Below, in pieces: positions 53,351 to 61,541 of a stretch of DNA of 64,000 nt. Source of the DNA: CBDIHP01 sp965279195 (GTDB lineage Bacteria > Planctomycetota > Planctomycetia > Isosphaerales > Isosphaeraceae); assembly GCA_965279195.1 (NCBI GenBank), contig CBDIHP010000030.1, positions 1-64,000 of the forward strand, written 5' to 3'. The position numbers and the translations under genes are program-made. The notes below the pieces were generated by a model, which ran no database searches, had not been told where the DNA came from, and worked only from the letters and a program-made list of their open reading frames with translations. Position 1 is the first letter of the stretch. Each line of letters starts with the position of its first letter.

Positions 53351-56206
53351 TTGAGACGCCTCGCCCGGATCGCCATCGCGCTGGTCTTCATCGCGGGACT
53401 CGTCCCCGCGGTCCCGGCGCAGGAACCGCTGCCGCCGCCGATGTCTCCCGCGGAGGCCCTGAAATCGTTCCGGATCCGCCCGGGTTTCCAGATCGAGCTG
53501 ATGGCCTCGGAGCCCTTGGTTACCGACCCGATCGCCTTCGACTGGGCGGCCGACGGTTCGCTCTGGGTCCTGGAGATGGGCGATTATCCCCTCGGCCTCG
53601 ACGGCAAGGGCAAGGAAGGGGGCCGCGTCAGGATCCTCCGCGACTCCGACGGCGATGGCCGATATGACAAGGCGACGACGCTGGTCCAGGGACTTGGATT
53701 CCCCTCCGGCTTGATCTGTTGGAAGCGAGGTGCCCTGGTCGCCTGTGCCCCCAACATCCTGTACGTCGAGGACTCCGACGGCGACGGCCACGCGGAGTTG
53801 ATACAGATCCCGTTCACCGGCTTCCACCCCGGGAATCAGCAGCATCGGGTCAACGGCTTCGACTACGGCCTAGACGGCTGGATCTATGGCGCCAACGGCG
53901 ACAGCGGCGGCCAGATCCGGAGCCGAGAGAACCCGAATCTCAACGTCTCGATCAGCGGCCGGGACTTCCGGTTCGACCCCGAGCATCGCCTTTTCGAGCC
54001 CGAGAGCGGCCAGACCCAGTTCGGCCGGCACCGCGACGACTGGGGCCGCTGGTTCGGCAACAACAATCCGAGCTGGGGCTGGCAGTACGTCCTGACCGAG
54101 CGTGACCTCGGGCGGAATCGGAAGGCCGTCACGGGCAGCCCGCGGCAGGTGCTGACCCGGGAGACCCGCGTCTACCCCGCCAGCAAGACGCTCGCCCGCT
54201 TCAACGAGCCCGGCCGCGCGAACCACGTCACCTCGGCTAACAGCCCTACGCCCTACCGAGACGAACTCTTCGGCGACGCCTTCGCCACGAGCCTGTTCGT
54301 CTCCGAGCCCGTACACAACCTCGTCCGGCGATTGGTGCTCGAACCCCAGGGATCCGCGTGGATCGGCAAGCAGCCCGACGACGAGGCGGGCACCGAGTTC
54401 CTCGCCTCCAATGACTCCTGGTTCCGCCCGACCATGCTCAAGACCGGCCCCGACGGCGCCCTCTGGATCGCCGACATGTACCGGGCCGTCATCGAGCATC
54501 CGGAATGGATCCCGCCCGACTGGCAGAAGACGCTCGATCTCCGCGCCGGCTCGGACAAAGGCCGAATCTACCGGGTCGTCCCCACCGGCAAGCGAACCCG
54601 CCCGATCCCGAGTCTCGCCGGTCTGACCCCGGAGCAGCTCGTCGATGCCCTCGACTCGGCCAGCGGCTGGAAGCGGGATACGGCCCAGAGGCTGTTGCTG
54701 GAGAAATCCAGCCCCTCCGCCGTCGCCAAACTGAAGGACGTCGCCATCCAGAGCCGCTACCCCAAGGCCCGGCTCCAGTCGCTATGGACGCTGTCCTGCC
54801 TCAAGTCGCTGGATGAAAACCTGTTGCTCAATGCCCTGTCCGACTCCCACCCTCAGGTGAAGCGCGCGGCGTTGACCGTGGGAGTTGAGGCCGCCAGAAC
54901 GTCCGCGACGCTCGCCGGCCGGTTCCGGATGCTCGCCGACGACCCCGACCCCGAGGTCCGGCTCGAAGTCGCCCTCCGGCTCGGCGAACTCGACGGGCCC
55001 GAGAATGCCGAGGCCCTCGCGAGGATCGCCCTGCGCGACAAGGACGACCCCTGGACCCGGACGGCCGTCCTGATCTCGGCCGACCGCCACGGCCCCGCCC
55101 TGCTGGCCCGGCTCTTCGAGAAATCGCCGATCCAGGGCCCGCCGACCGGGCTGGTGGAGGCGCTGGTGGGCCAGGTGCTCGCCGGCGGCTCCGGCTGGGA
55201 CGAGCTTCTGGCCCAGCTCAACCGTCCCGATGCGGCGGGCTCCTGGCGGTTCGCGGCCGGGGCGTTGATGCTCGAACAGGCCCAGGGGAGGCCGAATGCC
55301 CTGTCGCCGCCGGCCAGGGACTCGCTGGCGCGACTGGGCACCGAGGCGAAGTCGCTGGCCCTCGACCCCCAGGCGGCCGAGATCGACCGACGCGCCGCCC
55401 TCAAGCTCCTGGCCGCGTCAGAGAACCTCCGGCCCGAACTTCGCGAGTTGCTCCGCCCCCAGGTGCCCGTCGCGATCCAGAAGGGGACGATCGAGGCCCT
55501 CTCGAAGACCAGCGACCGTCGCGTTGCGGAGATGCTCCTGGCGGCCTGGCCGGGGCTCACCCCGAACCTGCGGAACCTGGCCGTCGAGACCCTTCTGAGC
55601 CGCGAGGTCTGGACCGACCAGTTGCTCTCGTCGCTCGAAGACACCTGCGTCCCGGCCTCGGAGATCGGGCCGGCGCACCGGGCGCGGTTGCTCGGCCTGC
55701 CCTCGCCCGATCGGGTCAAGCGGGCCCGGTTGGTGTTCCGCGACGGATCCGAATCCCGCCAGGCGATCCTCGACCGCTACAGGCAGGCCCTGACCGCGAA
55801 CGGAGACGTGAAGCGCGGCGAGGCCGCGTTCCGGATGCGTTGCGGGACCTGCCACCGGCTCGGGACGATCGGAGTCGAGGTCGGCCCGGACCTCGGGGCG
55901 CTCAAGGAGAAGGCGGACGAGGCCCTGCTGATCGCCCTGCTCGACCCCAATCGCGCGTTCGAGTCACGGTATGTCCAGTATCTGGTCGAACTGAAGGATG
56001 GCCGGTCGCTCAGCGGTCTGATCACCTCGGAGACGGCCTCGGCGATCACGGTCCGGGGGCAGGAGGGACGCGAGGAGGTCGTCCCCCGCGCGGATATCGA
56101 GCGGATGGCCGGGTCGGGGAAGTCGCTGATGCCCGAGGGCCTGGAGAAGGACCTGACGCCCGAGCAAGTGTCCGACCTGTTCGCATTCCTGCGGTCGAAG
56201 CGATGA
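53351..56206 (+). CDS. PVC-type heme-binding CxxCH protein with beta-propeller and HEAT-like repeats
   Basis: The 951-residue protein has a signal peptide (about 2-24), a seven-bladed-propeller-like dehydrogenase domain typical of planctomycete membrane-bound dehydrogenases (FRIRPGFQIELMASEPLV near 40, then IAFDWAADGSLWVLEMGDYP, and NGFDYGLDGWIYGANGDSGG near 170), a helical HEAT-like region (about 440-800) and a C-terminal cytochrome c domain with MRCGTCHRLG (heme site near 826-831). The start is taken as the TTG at 53351, with GGAG 8 nt upstream; a GTG at 53342 and a TTG at 53285 are alternatives. It should oxidise a small substrate and pass electrons to its heme; the substrate is unknown. 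Confidence 0.88.
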   Translation: MRRLARIAIALVFIAGLVPAVPAQEPLPPPMSPAEALKSFRIRPGFQIELMASEPLVTDPIAFDWAADGSLWVLEMGDYPLGLDGKGKEGGRVRILRDSDGDGRYDKATTLVQGLGFPSGLICWKRGALVACAPNILYVEDSDGDGHAELIQIPFTGFHPGNQQHRVNGFDYGLDGWIYGANGDSGGQIRSRENPNLNVSISGRDFRFDPEHRLFEPESGQTQFGRHRDDWGRWFGNNNPSWGWQYVLTERDLGRNRKAVTGSPRQVLTRETRVYPASKTLARFNEPGRANHVTSANSPTPYRDELFGDAFATSLFVSEPVHNLVRRLVLEPQGSAWIGKQPDDEAGTEFLASNDSWFRPTMLKTGPDGALWIADMYRAVIEHPEWIPPDWQKTLDLRAGSDKGRIYRVVPTGKRTRPIPSLAGLTPEQLVDALDSASGWKRDTAQRLLLEKSSPSAVAKLKDVAIQSRYPKARLQSLWTLSCLKSLDENLLLNALSDSHPQVKRAALTVGVEAARTSATLAGRFRMLADDPDPEVRLEVALRLGELDGPENAEALARIALRDKDDPWTRTAVLISADRHGPALLARLFEKSPIQGPPTGLVEALVGQVLAGGSGWDELLAQLNRPDAAGSWRFAAGALMLEQAQGRPNALSPPARDSLARLGTEAKSLALDPQAAEIDRRAALKLLAASENLRPELRELLRPQVPVAIQKGTIEALSKTSDRRVAEMLLAAWPGLTPNLRNLAVETLLSREVWTDQLLSSLEDTCVPASEIGPAHRARLLGLPSPDRVKRARLVFRDGSESRQAILDRYRQALTANGDVKRGEAAFRMRCGTCHRLGTIGVEVGPDLGALKEKADEALLIALLDPNRAFESRYVQYLVELKDGRSLSGLITSETASAITVRGQEGREEVVPRADIERMAGSGKSLMPEGLEKDLTPEQVSDLFAFLRSKR

Positions 56207-56222
56207 AGAGGGAGGAACCCGC

Positions 56223-56786
56223 GTGAGTCGAGCGGCCGCATCCCCCTGGAAGAGCCTCGGCGGCGTGATGACGGTCACGGCGTACTCGGGCGTGATCCTC
56301 GGCCTCCTCGCCCGGATCGCCCAGCCGTCCGACGCGCCGGTGCTCGCCATCGCATTCGTGCCGCTCTCGCTCGCGATCTCGCAGTTCGCCCTCTGGCCGA
56401 TGACGATGGCGGTCCGGAGATGGTGGCGGGGCGAGGACGACGGCTGGCCCCCGAAGTGCCCGACATGCGACGCCCGCTCGCTCCGGCCGATCTACAGGGT
56501 GGGCCGGAAGTCGATGCGGGCGGTCGGATATCGCTGCTCGCTCTGCCGGGGACGCCTCGGCATCGGGATCGATGGGGAATTGGTCCTGGAGACGCCCGCG
56601 AAACGTCCCCCCGCCGAACTCGTGCCGGACCCCGTCGGCGGCGAGATCCAGTTCCTCGGCGAGGTCGGCCCGTACGTCCCCAACCGCGCGAACATCCCGG
56701 GACGTGCGGTGTCTGCACCGGCACCTACAACAAGATCAGAATCGGGCCCGGCGGGGACGCAAGACGACCCCATCCTCCTGACGTGA
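56223..56786 (+). CDS. Hypothetical membrane protein with zinc-ribbon-like domain (187 aa)
   Basis: The 187-residue product has two hydrophobic segments (about 13-31 and 39-57) and then a CPTC...CSLC pair (near 79-82 and 104-107), a four-cysteine zinc-ribbon-like arrangement facing the cytoplasm or the periplasm. The end is Pro/Gly/Ala-rich. The start is a GTG at 56223, 16 nt after the PVC heme gene. I recognise no family. It may assist the heme protein or be an independent gene before rtcB, which follows after 31 nt. Confidence 0.62.
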   Translation: MSRAAASPWKSLGGVMTVTAYSGVILGLLARIAQPSDAPVLAIAFVPLSLAISQFALWPMTMAVRRWWRGEDDGWPPKCPTCDARSLRPIYRVGRKSMRAVGYRCSLCRGRLGIGIDGELVLETPAKRPPAELVPDPVGGEIQFLGEVGPYVPNRANIPGRAVSAPAPTTRSESGPAGTQDDPILLT

Positions 56787-56817
56787 CCGGCCCCCTCTTG
56801 TGCGATCGGAGCGAATG

Positions 56818-58284
56818 ATGAGCGGTAAGGGTGCATTCCAGGGACCGCTGGAAAAGGCGGGATGCTGCCAGTGGCGGATCCCGAAGTCGTATCGCGAGGA
56901 TATGCGCGTAGACGGCCTGATCTTCGCCAATGATCAGCTCATCCAGCAGATCCGAGGCGACCAGGGCCCCGAGCAGGTCGCGAACGTCGCCACCCTGCCA
57001 GGGATCCAGAAGGCCAGCATCGCGATGCCCGACATCCACTGGGGCTACGGCTTCGCCATCGGCGGCGTCGCGGCGACCGACCCCGAGCAGGGGGGCGTGA
57101 TCTCCCCCGGCGGCGTCGGCTACGACATCAACTGCGGCGTCCGCCTGCTCCGCTCGAACCTGCTCTGGGACGACGTCAAGCACCGCATCCGCCCGCTCGT
57201 CGATCAGCTCTTCCGCGACATCCCCGCCGGCGTGGGGCAGTCGGGCAAGTACCTGTTCGACAAGCCCAAGCTCGCGAAGCTGATGGAGGACGGGGCCCGG
57301 TACGTCGTCGATAAGGGCTGGGGAACCGAGCTGGACATCGCCCACACCGAGGCCTTCGGACGGCTCGACGGGGCCGATCCGGATCGGGTCAGCGACAAGG
57401 CCTATCAGCGCGGCTACGACCAGTGCGGCACGCTCGGGTCGGGCAACCACTTCCTCGAAGTCCAGGTCGTCGACCGCGTCATCGACGAGGAGGCGGCGAA
57501 GGTCATGGGCCTGGAAGCGGGCATGATCACGGTCCTGATCCACTCCGGCTCGCGCGGGCTGGGCTACCAGGTCTGCGATGACTACCTCGCGATCTTCAAG
57601 AATGCGCCCCAGAAGTACGGTTTCACGCTCCCCGACTGGCAGCTCGCCTGCGCCCCGGTGCGTAGCCCGGAAGGCCAGAACTACATCGGGGCGATGCGGG
57701 CCGCCGCCAACTACGCCTGGTGCAACCGTCAGCTCCTGACCCACCAGGCCCGCGAGGTCTTCGCGAGGATCTTCGAGACCTCCTGGGAGAAACTCGGCCT
57801 GGAGTTGATCTACGACGTCGCCCACAACATCGCCAAGTTCGAGGACCACGACGTCGACGGCGTGATCAAGCAGGTCTGCGTCCACCGCAAGGGGGCGACC
57901 CGGGCCTTCCCGCCGGGCCACCCCGAGGTGCCGGAGATCTATCAGAAGGTCGGACAGCCCGTCATCATCCCCGGCAGCATGGGGACGGCGAGCTGGGTCC
58001 TGGCCGGGCAGCCGGGCAGCATGACCCAGTCGTTCGGCACCAGTTGCCACGGCGCCGGCCGAGCGATGAGTCGGACGGCCGCCGTCCGGCAGGCCCAGGG
58101 CCGCCGGATCGACAAGGAACTCGACGCCCTGGGCATCATCGCCAGGGCCCGGGGCCACAAGGGCCTCGCGGAGGAGCAGCCCGCCGCCTATAAGGACGTC
58201 GACCTCGTCGTCGACGTCGTGGACGAGGCGGGCATCTCGAAGAAGGTCGCCCGGCTCCGGCCGGTCGGCGTCATCAAGGGCTGA
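56818..58284 (+). CDS. rtcB: RNA-splicing ligase RtcB
   Basis: The 488-residue protein is a full-length RtcB, which joins RNA 2',3'-cyclic phosphate or 3'-phosphate ends to 5'-hydroxyl ends using GTP and Mn2+. Conserved segments are MPDIHWGYGFAIGGVAA, GGVGYDINCGVRLLRS with the metal Cys, LGSGNHFLEVQ, and VLIHSGSRGLG with a metal His. FGTSCHGAGRAMSR, near 416-429, contains the histidine that accepts GMP. ATG at 56818 is favoured because GGAG is 6 nt upstream; ATG at 56815 is adjacent. No archease or RtcA gene is in the window. A strong hairpin terminator separates it from the formate-dehydrogenase-type operon. Confidence 0.96.
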   Translation: MSGKGAFQGPLEKAGCCQWRIPKSYREDMRVDGLIFANDQLIQQIRGDQGPEQVANVATLPGIQKASIAMPDIHWGYGFAIGGVAATDPEQGGVISPGGVGYDINCGVRLLRSNLLWDDVKHRIRPLVDQLFRDIPAGVGQSGKYLFDKPKLAKLMEDGARYVVDKGWGTELDIAHTEAFGRLDGADPDRVSDKAYQRGYDQCGTLGSGNHFLEVQVVDRVIDEEAAKVMGLEAGMITVLIHSGSRGLGYQVCDDYLAIFKNAPQKYGFTLPDWQLACAPVRSPEGQNYIGAMRAAANYAWCNRQLLTHQAREVFARIFETSWEKLGLELIYDVAHNIAKFEDHDVDGVIKQVCVHRKGATRAFPPGHPEVPEIYQKVGQPVIIPGSMGTASWVLAGQPGSMTQSFGTSCHGAGRAMSRTAAVRQAQGRRIDKELDALGIIARARGHKGLAEEQPAAYKDVDLVVDVVDEAGISKKVARLRPVGVIKG

Positions 58285-58292
58285 GATCGCGG

Positions 58293-58326
58293 ACCCATGC
58301 CCCGCCCGCAAGGACGGGGCATGGGT
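58293..58326 (+). terminator. Hairpin terminator after rtcB
   Basis: ACCCATGCCCCG (58293-58304) pairs perfectly with CGGGGCATGGGT (58315-58326) around a 10-nt loop, 9 nt after the stop of rtcB, followed by CTTG. It separates rtcB from the operon that starts at 58411. Confidence 0.7.
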
Positions 58327-58410
58327 CTTGCTCCGTGACTGGCCGAGCCTGCCCGCGCATTGTAGACTCGAACCGGGACGATCCTCGGGCCAGGCAGGCG
58401 GGGCGCGATC

Positions 58411-59223
58411 ATGGCGACGGCCGTCGGGTTCTTCACGGACACGAGCATCTGCATCGGCTGCAAGGCCTGCGAGGTGGCGTGCCACCAGTGGAACGCCCTG
58501 CCCGCGCGCGACGGCGGCCAGGTCCCGCTCTCGGGCCTGAGCTACGACAACACCGTCAGCCTCTCCGACGTCGACTGGCGGCACGTCAAGTTCGTCGAGC
58601 AGTTCAGCGAGGACCGCTCGCAAGGCCGCTGGCTGATGATGTCGGACGTCTGCAAGCACTGCGTCAACGCCCCCTGCCTTGAAGTCTGCCCCACCGGCTC
58701 GATCGTCCGCACGGAGTTCGACACGGTCTACATCCAGGAACCGGTTTGCAACGGCTGCCGCGACTGCATCACCGCCTGCCCCTTCGGCGTGATCCACGTC
58801 AGCGCCCGCAAGCACGTCGCCCAGAAGTGCACCTTCTGCTACGACCGTCTCCAGAACAACATGACCCCCGCCTGCGCCCAGGCCTGCCCGACGAAATCCA
58901 TCAAGTTCGGTCCCATCGAGGAACTCCGACGCGAGGCCCGCGAGCGGGTGTCGCACCTCCATTCACTCGGAGCGTCGGACGCCTATCTGTATGGCGAGGA
59001 CGACAAAATCCTCGGCGGCCTGAATGCCTTCTATCTTTTGATGGATCCCCCCTCGACCTACGGCCTGCCGACGGCCGAGCAGGCGAAGCTGCCGAGCCGC
59101 AAGGTCTGGCCGAGTTCATTCCGGAGCATCGCCGCGTCTCTGGTGATCGCGGCCGGGGCATTCCTCACCTTCGGGCGTCGCAAGAAGGCGGTGAAGGACG
59201 CGGAGTCGGGGGCGTCGGCATGA
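58411..59223 (+). CDS. Formate-dehydrogenase-type iron-sulfur subunit with C-terminal membrane anchor
   Basis: The 270-residue protein carries four [4Fe-4S] clusters in two ferredoxin-like pairs: CIGCKACEVAC (about 14-24), CKHCVNAPCLEVCPTGS (near 80-96), CNGCRDCITACPFG (about 112-125) and CTFCYDRLQNNMTPACAQACPT. This is the layout of FdhB/HybA-type electron-transfer subunits. A hydrophobic helix (about 235-253) anchors it in the membrane. It should take electrons from a molybdenum-type catalytic subunit and pass them to the NrfD-like protein that overlaps its stop. No catalytic subunit gene is upstream; rtcB and its terminator are. Confidence 0.9.
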   Translation: MATAVGFFTDTSICIGCKACEVACHQWNALPARDGGQVPLSGLSYDNTVSLSDVDWRHVKFVEQFSEDRSQGRWLMMSDVCKHCVNAPCLEVCPTGSIVRTEFDTVYIQEPVCNGCRDCITACPFGVIHVSARKHVAQKCTFCYDRLQNNMTPACAQACPTKSIKFGPIEELRREARERVSHLHSLGASDAYLYGEDDKILGGLNAFYLLMDPPSTYGLPTAEQAKLPSRKVWPSSFRSIAASLVIAAGAFLTFGRRKKAVKDAESGASA

Positions 59224-60140
59224 ACACGCTCGACCCCTACGTCGCCGACCCCGAGTGGCATTCGTATATCATCTGGTACTTCTTCCTGGGCGGGATCGCC
59301 GCCGGCTCGTACGCCATGTTCGCGCTGGCGAACCTGTTCGGCGACGAGGACGACCGGCGCGGGCTTCGGGCCGCCGAGTACCTGGCGTTGCCCCTGCTCT
59401 CGGTCTGCGGGCTCCTGCTGATCATCGACCTGAACCGGCCCGAGCGGTTCTGGCACATGCTGATCCAGTCGCGGACCTTCTGGCCGATGTTCAAGTGGTG
59501 GTCGCCGATGTCCGTCGGATCGTGGGGCCTGAGCCTCTTCGGCGGCTTCGCGGCCTGGTCTTTCTTCGGGGTCATGGCCGAGGACGGCTGGATCTCGCTC
59601 GGGCCGTTGCAGGGGCTGGTCTGCCGGATCCGCAAGGGATGGCTCGGGCGGGCGCTGGCGGTCGGCGGCTCGCTCGCGGCCTTCTTCGTCGGATCCTACA
59701 CCGGCGTCTTGCTGGCGGCGACCAACCAGCCGACGTGGTCCGAGACGCCATGGCTCGGCTCGCTGTTCCTCGCCTCGGCGGCCTCGACGGGGATCGCGGC
59801 CATCCTGCTAACGTCGCGGCATCTCTTGAGGGATGTGCCGCACTCGGTGCTGGGTCGTCTCGAACGCCTCGACCGCTGGGCGATCGGCCTGGAACTGCTG
59901 CTGATCGGCACATACTTCGGCTCGCTCGGGTCGCCGACGCTGGAGGCCGTCTCGCACTGGCCGGGCGTGCTGGTGCCGGCGTTCGTGGTCCCGGTAGGTC
60001 TTCTCTCGCCGGTTCTCCTCCACCGGATCCGCTGGGAGGGCAAGGTGACGCTGGCCTCGATCCTGGTGCTGCTCGGCGGGTTCGCGCTGCGGTTCGCGGT
60101 CGTCGGGATGCCGGGTCCGTTCCTCCACGGGTCGAGGTGA
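59220..60140 (+). CDS. nrfD: NrfD-family membrane quinone-interacting subunit
   Basis: The 306-residue protein has about eight membrane helices and NrfD-type features: WHSYIIWYFFLGGIAAGSYAMFALANLFG (about 13-41), LLLIIDLNRPERFWHMLIQSRTFWPMFKWWSPMSVGSWGL (about 64-103) and a Gly-rich SYTGVLLAATNQPTW segment (about 155-170). NrfD subunits carry electrons between a FeS subunit and the quinone pool. Its start overlaps the stop of the FeS gene (ATGA, 59220-59223). A small lipoprotein gene follows after 3 nt. Confidence 0.88.
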   Translation: MNTLDPYVADPEWHSYIIWYFFLGGIAAGSYAMFALANLFGDEDDRRGLRAAEYLALPLLSVCGLLLIIDLNRPERFWHMLIQSRTFWPMFKWWSPMSVGSWGLSLFGGFAAWSFFGVMAEDGWISLGPLQGLVCRIRKGWLGRALAVGGSLAAFFVGSYTGVLLAATNQPTWSETPWLGSLFLASAASTGIAAILLTSRHLLRDVPHSVLGRLERLDRWAIGLELLLIGTYFGSLGSPTLEAVSHWPGVLVPAFVVPVGLLSPVLLHRIRWEGKVTLASILVLLGGFALRFAVVGMPGPFLHGSR

Positions 60141-60143
60141 GGC

Positions 60144-60320
60144 ATGCGACGGATCGGCATCGGTTTGATGATCCTGGCCCTCGCCGGCTGCAAGAGCCCG
60201 GAGGACGGACGCCCCCGCGACGGCGGTTCCGGGGGCGATAGGGGCAATTACCCGTCGAAGCCGATCGGCCTCAGCTCGAAGGTCGACGGCTCGAAGCCGA
60301 TCACGGGGCCCGTGCGATGA
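60144..60320 (+). CDS. Small lipoprotein in the formate-dehydrogenase-type operon (58 aa)
   Basis: This frame encodes 58 residues. The first 16 form a lipoprotein signal ending LAGC (Cys16), and the mature part of about 43 residues is polar, rich in Gly, Asp, Lys and Ser, and probably unstructured. The start lies 3 nt after the NrfD stop and the stop overlaps the next start (ATGA at 60317-60320), so the gene is tightly embedded in the operon. It may anchor or assist the complex. No function is known. Confidence 0.65.
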   Translation: MRRIGIGLMILALAGCKSPEDGRPRDGGSGGDRGNYPSKPIGLSSKVDGSKPITGPVR

Positions 60321-60658
60321 ACGACCGACGCCCGAGGGACCTGGCCCTCCTGATGCTCGCCCGCGACGACACCCCGCCGCGGAACCGGGCGCGCGACCAG
60401 CAGGCCGACATCGCCGGCGCGTCGATCCGACGGGCCCTGCTCGACCGCATCGCCGCCCTCGACCCCGAGGCCGATGCGCTCGACCACGCCCTGGCCGAGA
60501 TCCTCCGCGAGATAGGCGAACCCAGCGGCCCCACCCGGGCGCTGGCCCTGGCGTTCCGCGAGGACTGGCTCTTCGCCAAAAGCTCGCCCGCATCCTGGGC
60601 CTTCTTCATCGACGAGGCCCTCCAGGCCGACGAACCGCGCGAGAGGCGTCGCCGATGA
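60317..60658 (+). CDS. Hypothetical protein in the formate-dehydrogenase-type operon (113 aa)
   Basis: The 113-residue product is hydrophilic and mostly helical, with many Arg and Ala residues and acidic patches. A segment SIRRALLDRIAALDPEADALDHALAEILREIG (about 36-67) looks like a helical pair. Start and stop overlap both neighbours (ATGA at 60317 and 60655-60658), which argues for a real, co-translated gene. I recognise no family. It may be an accessory or maturation factor. Confidence 0.6.
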   Translation: MNDRRPRDLALLMLARDDTPPRNRARDQQADIAGASIRRALLDRIAALDPEADALDHALAEILREIGEPSGPTRALALAFREDWLFAKSSPASWAFFIDEALQADEPRERRRR

Positions 60659-61452
60659 TCGGGAAATGGCGACGCCCTCCATCGGCCACAATCGATCCGA
60701 ACTCCCCCCTCGGCCGGGCCCTCGCCGACCTCGATCGCGAGGCCGCCGCCCGGCCCGAACTCGCCGAGCCGGGGCGTCAACTGCGAGATTTGCTCATCCA
60801 GGCATTCGTCCCGGCGGAGACTCCTGACCTGGCCCCGGTCGATCGAGACCTCCTGATCGGGGGCTGGATCGCGGGGACGCCGAGCTTCGAGGTGGTCCCG
60901 CCTGTCGCGGGGAGCCAGTTGACCGAACGCCTTCGCGCCCTGGGCACGTCCGCCGGCCTGGATCCATCCGGCCTCGTCTCACCCCTGGAATGGTTCGGGA
61001 CGAAGGACGTTAGCGGGCCTGATGCGGTCTACCGACTCGCCTGGCTCCCCTCGCTGGCACCGCAGGCTTCGGCCCGATCCGCCTTACTGCCCGACGGGAT
61101 CTGGGACGATCCCGCCTGCCCCCAATGCGGTCGACCGGGCCTGCTGATCGAGTCGCGAGGTCTGGAGCAGCGCCGGTTCCACCGCTGCGGCCTCTGTGCA
61201 TCCAGCTGGCCCGCCGCGCGGCTGGGATGCCCGGTCTGCCTCGACGGCAAGTCGGAACGGGTCGAGATCCGCTACCTCGAGGAGGAGAAGGATCGGCGGC
61301 GGATCGAACACTGCAACAGCTGCGGGTCGAGCTGGAAGGTGTTCTCCACGCTCGGCGAACTTTCACCACCGGCTCTGATGGTGGCGCACTTCCTCAGCAT
61401 CCATCTGGATTTGCTGATCCAAGAAGTGTGGCCTGTGGATGCGTACCCGTAG
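60655..61452 (+). CDS. fdhE: Formate dehydrogenase accessory protein FdhE
   Basis: The 265-residue protein has the FdhE pattern: an N-terminal helical part of about 150 residues and a C-terminal zinc- or iron-binding region with CPQCG (near 155), CGLC (near 180), CPVC (near 193) and CNSCG (near 221), four CxxC pairs that form rubredoxin-like knuckles. FdhE is needed to make the catalytic subunit of respiratory formate dehydrogenase active. Its presence implies a molybdenum or tungsten catalytic subunit in the organism. Its TAG stop is the first three bases of the hairpin at 61450-61541. Confidence 0.85.
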   Translation: MIGKWRRPPSATIDPNSPLGRALADLDREAAARPELAEPGRQLRDLLIQAFVPAETPDLAPVDRDLLIGGWIAGTPSFEVVPPVAGSQLTERLRALGTSAGLDPSGLVSPLEWFGTKDVSGPDAVYRLAWLPSLAPQASARSALLPDGIWDDPACPQCGRPGLLIESRGLEQRRFHRCGLCASSWPAARLGCPVCLDGKSERVEIRYLEEEKDRRRIEHCNSCGSSWKVFSTLGELSPPALMVAHFLSIHLDLLIQEVWPVDAYP

Positions 61453-61541
61453 GGTGTGGTGGCCGGGTCTCGCGGCCTCCGCACCGATCATCTTCGGTAG
61501 TGATTGGTGCGGAGGCCGCGAGACCCGGCCACCACACCCTA
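61450..61541. repeat. 92-nt near-perfect hairpin holding the stop codons of two convergent genes
   Basis: The left arm 61450-61490 (starting TAGGGTGTGGTGGCCGGGTC) pairs with the right arm 61501-61541 at 40 of 41 positions, around TCTTCGGTAG. The left TAG (61450-61452) is the fdhE stop; the reverse TAG (61541-61539) is the thiazole-synthase gene stop. It can terminate both transcripts or be a mobile hairpin element that supplied both stops. Confidence 0.8.
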
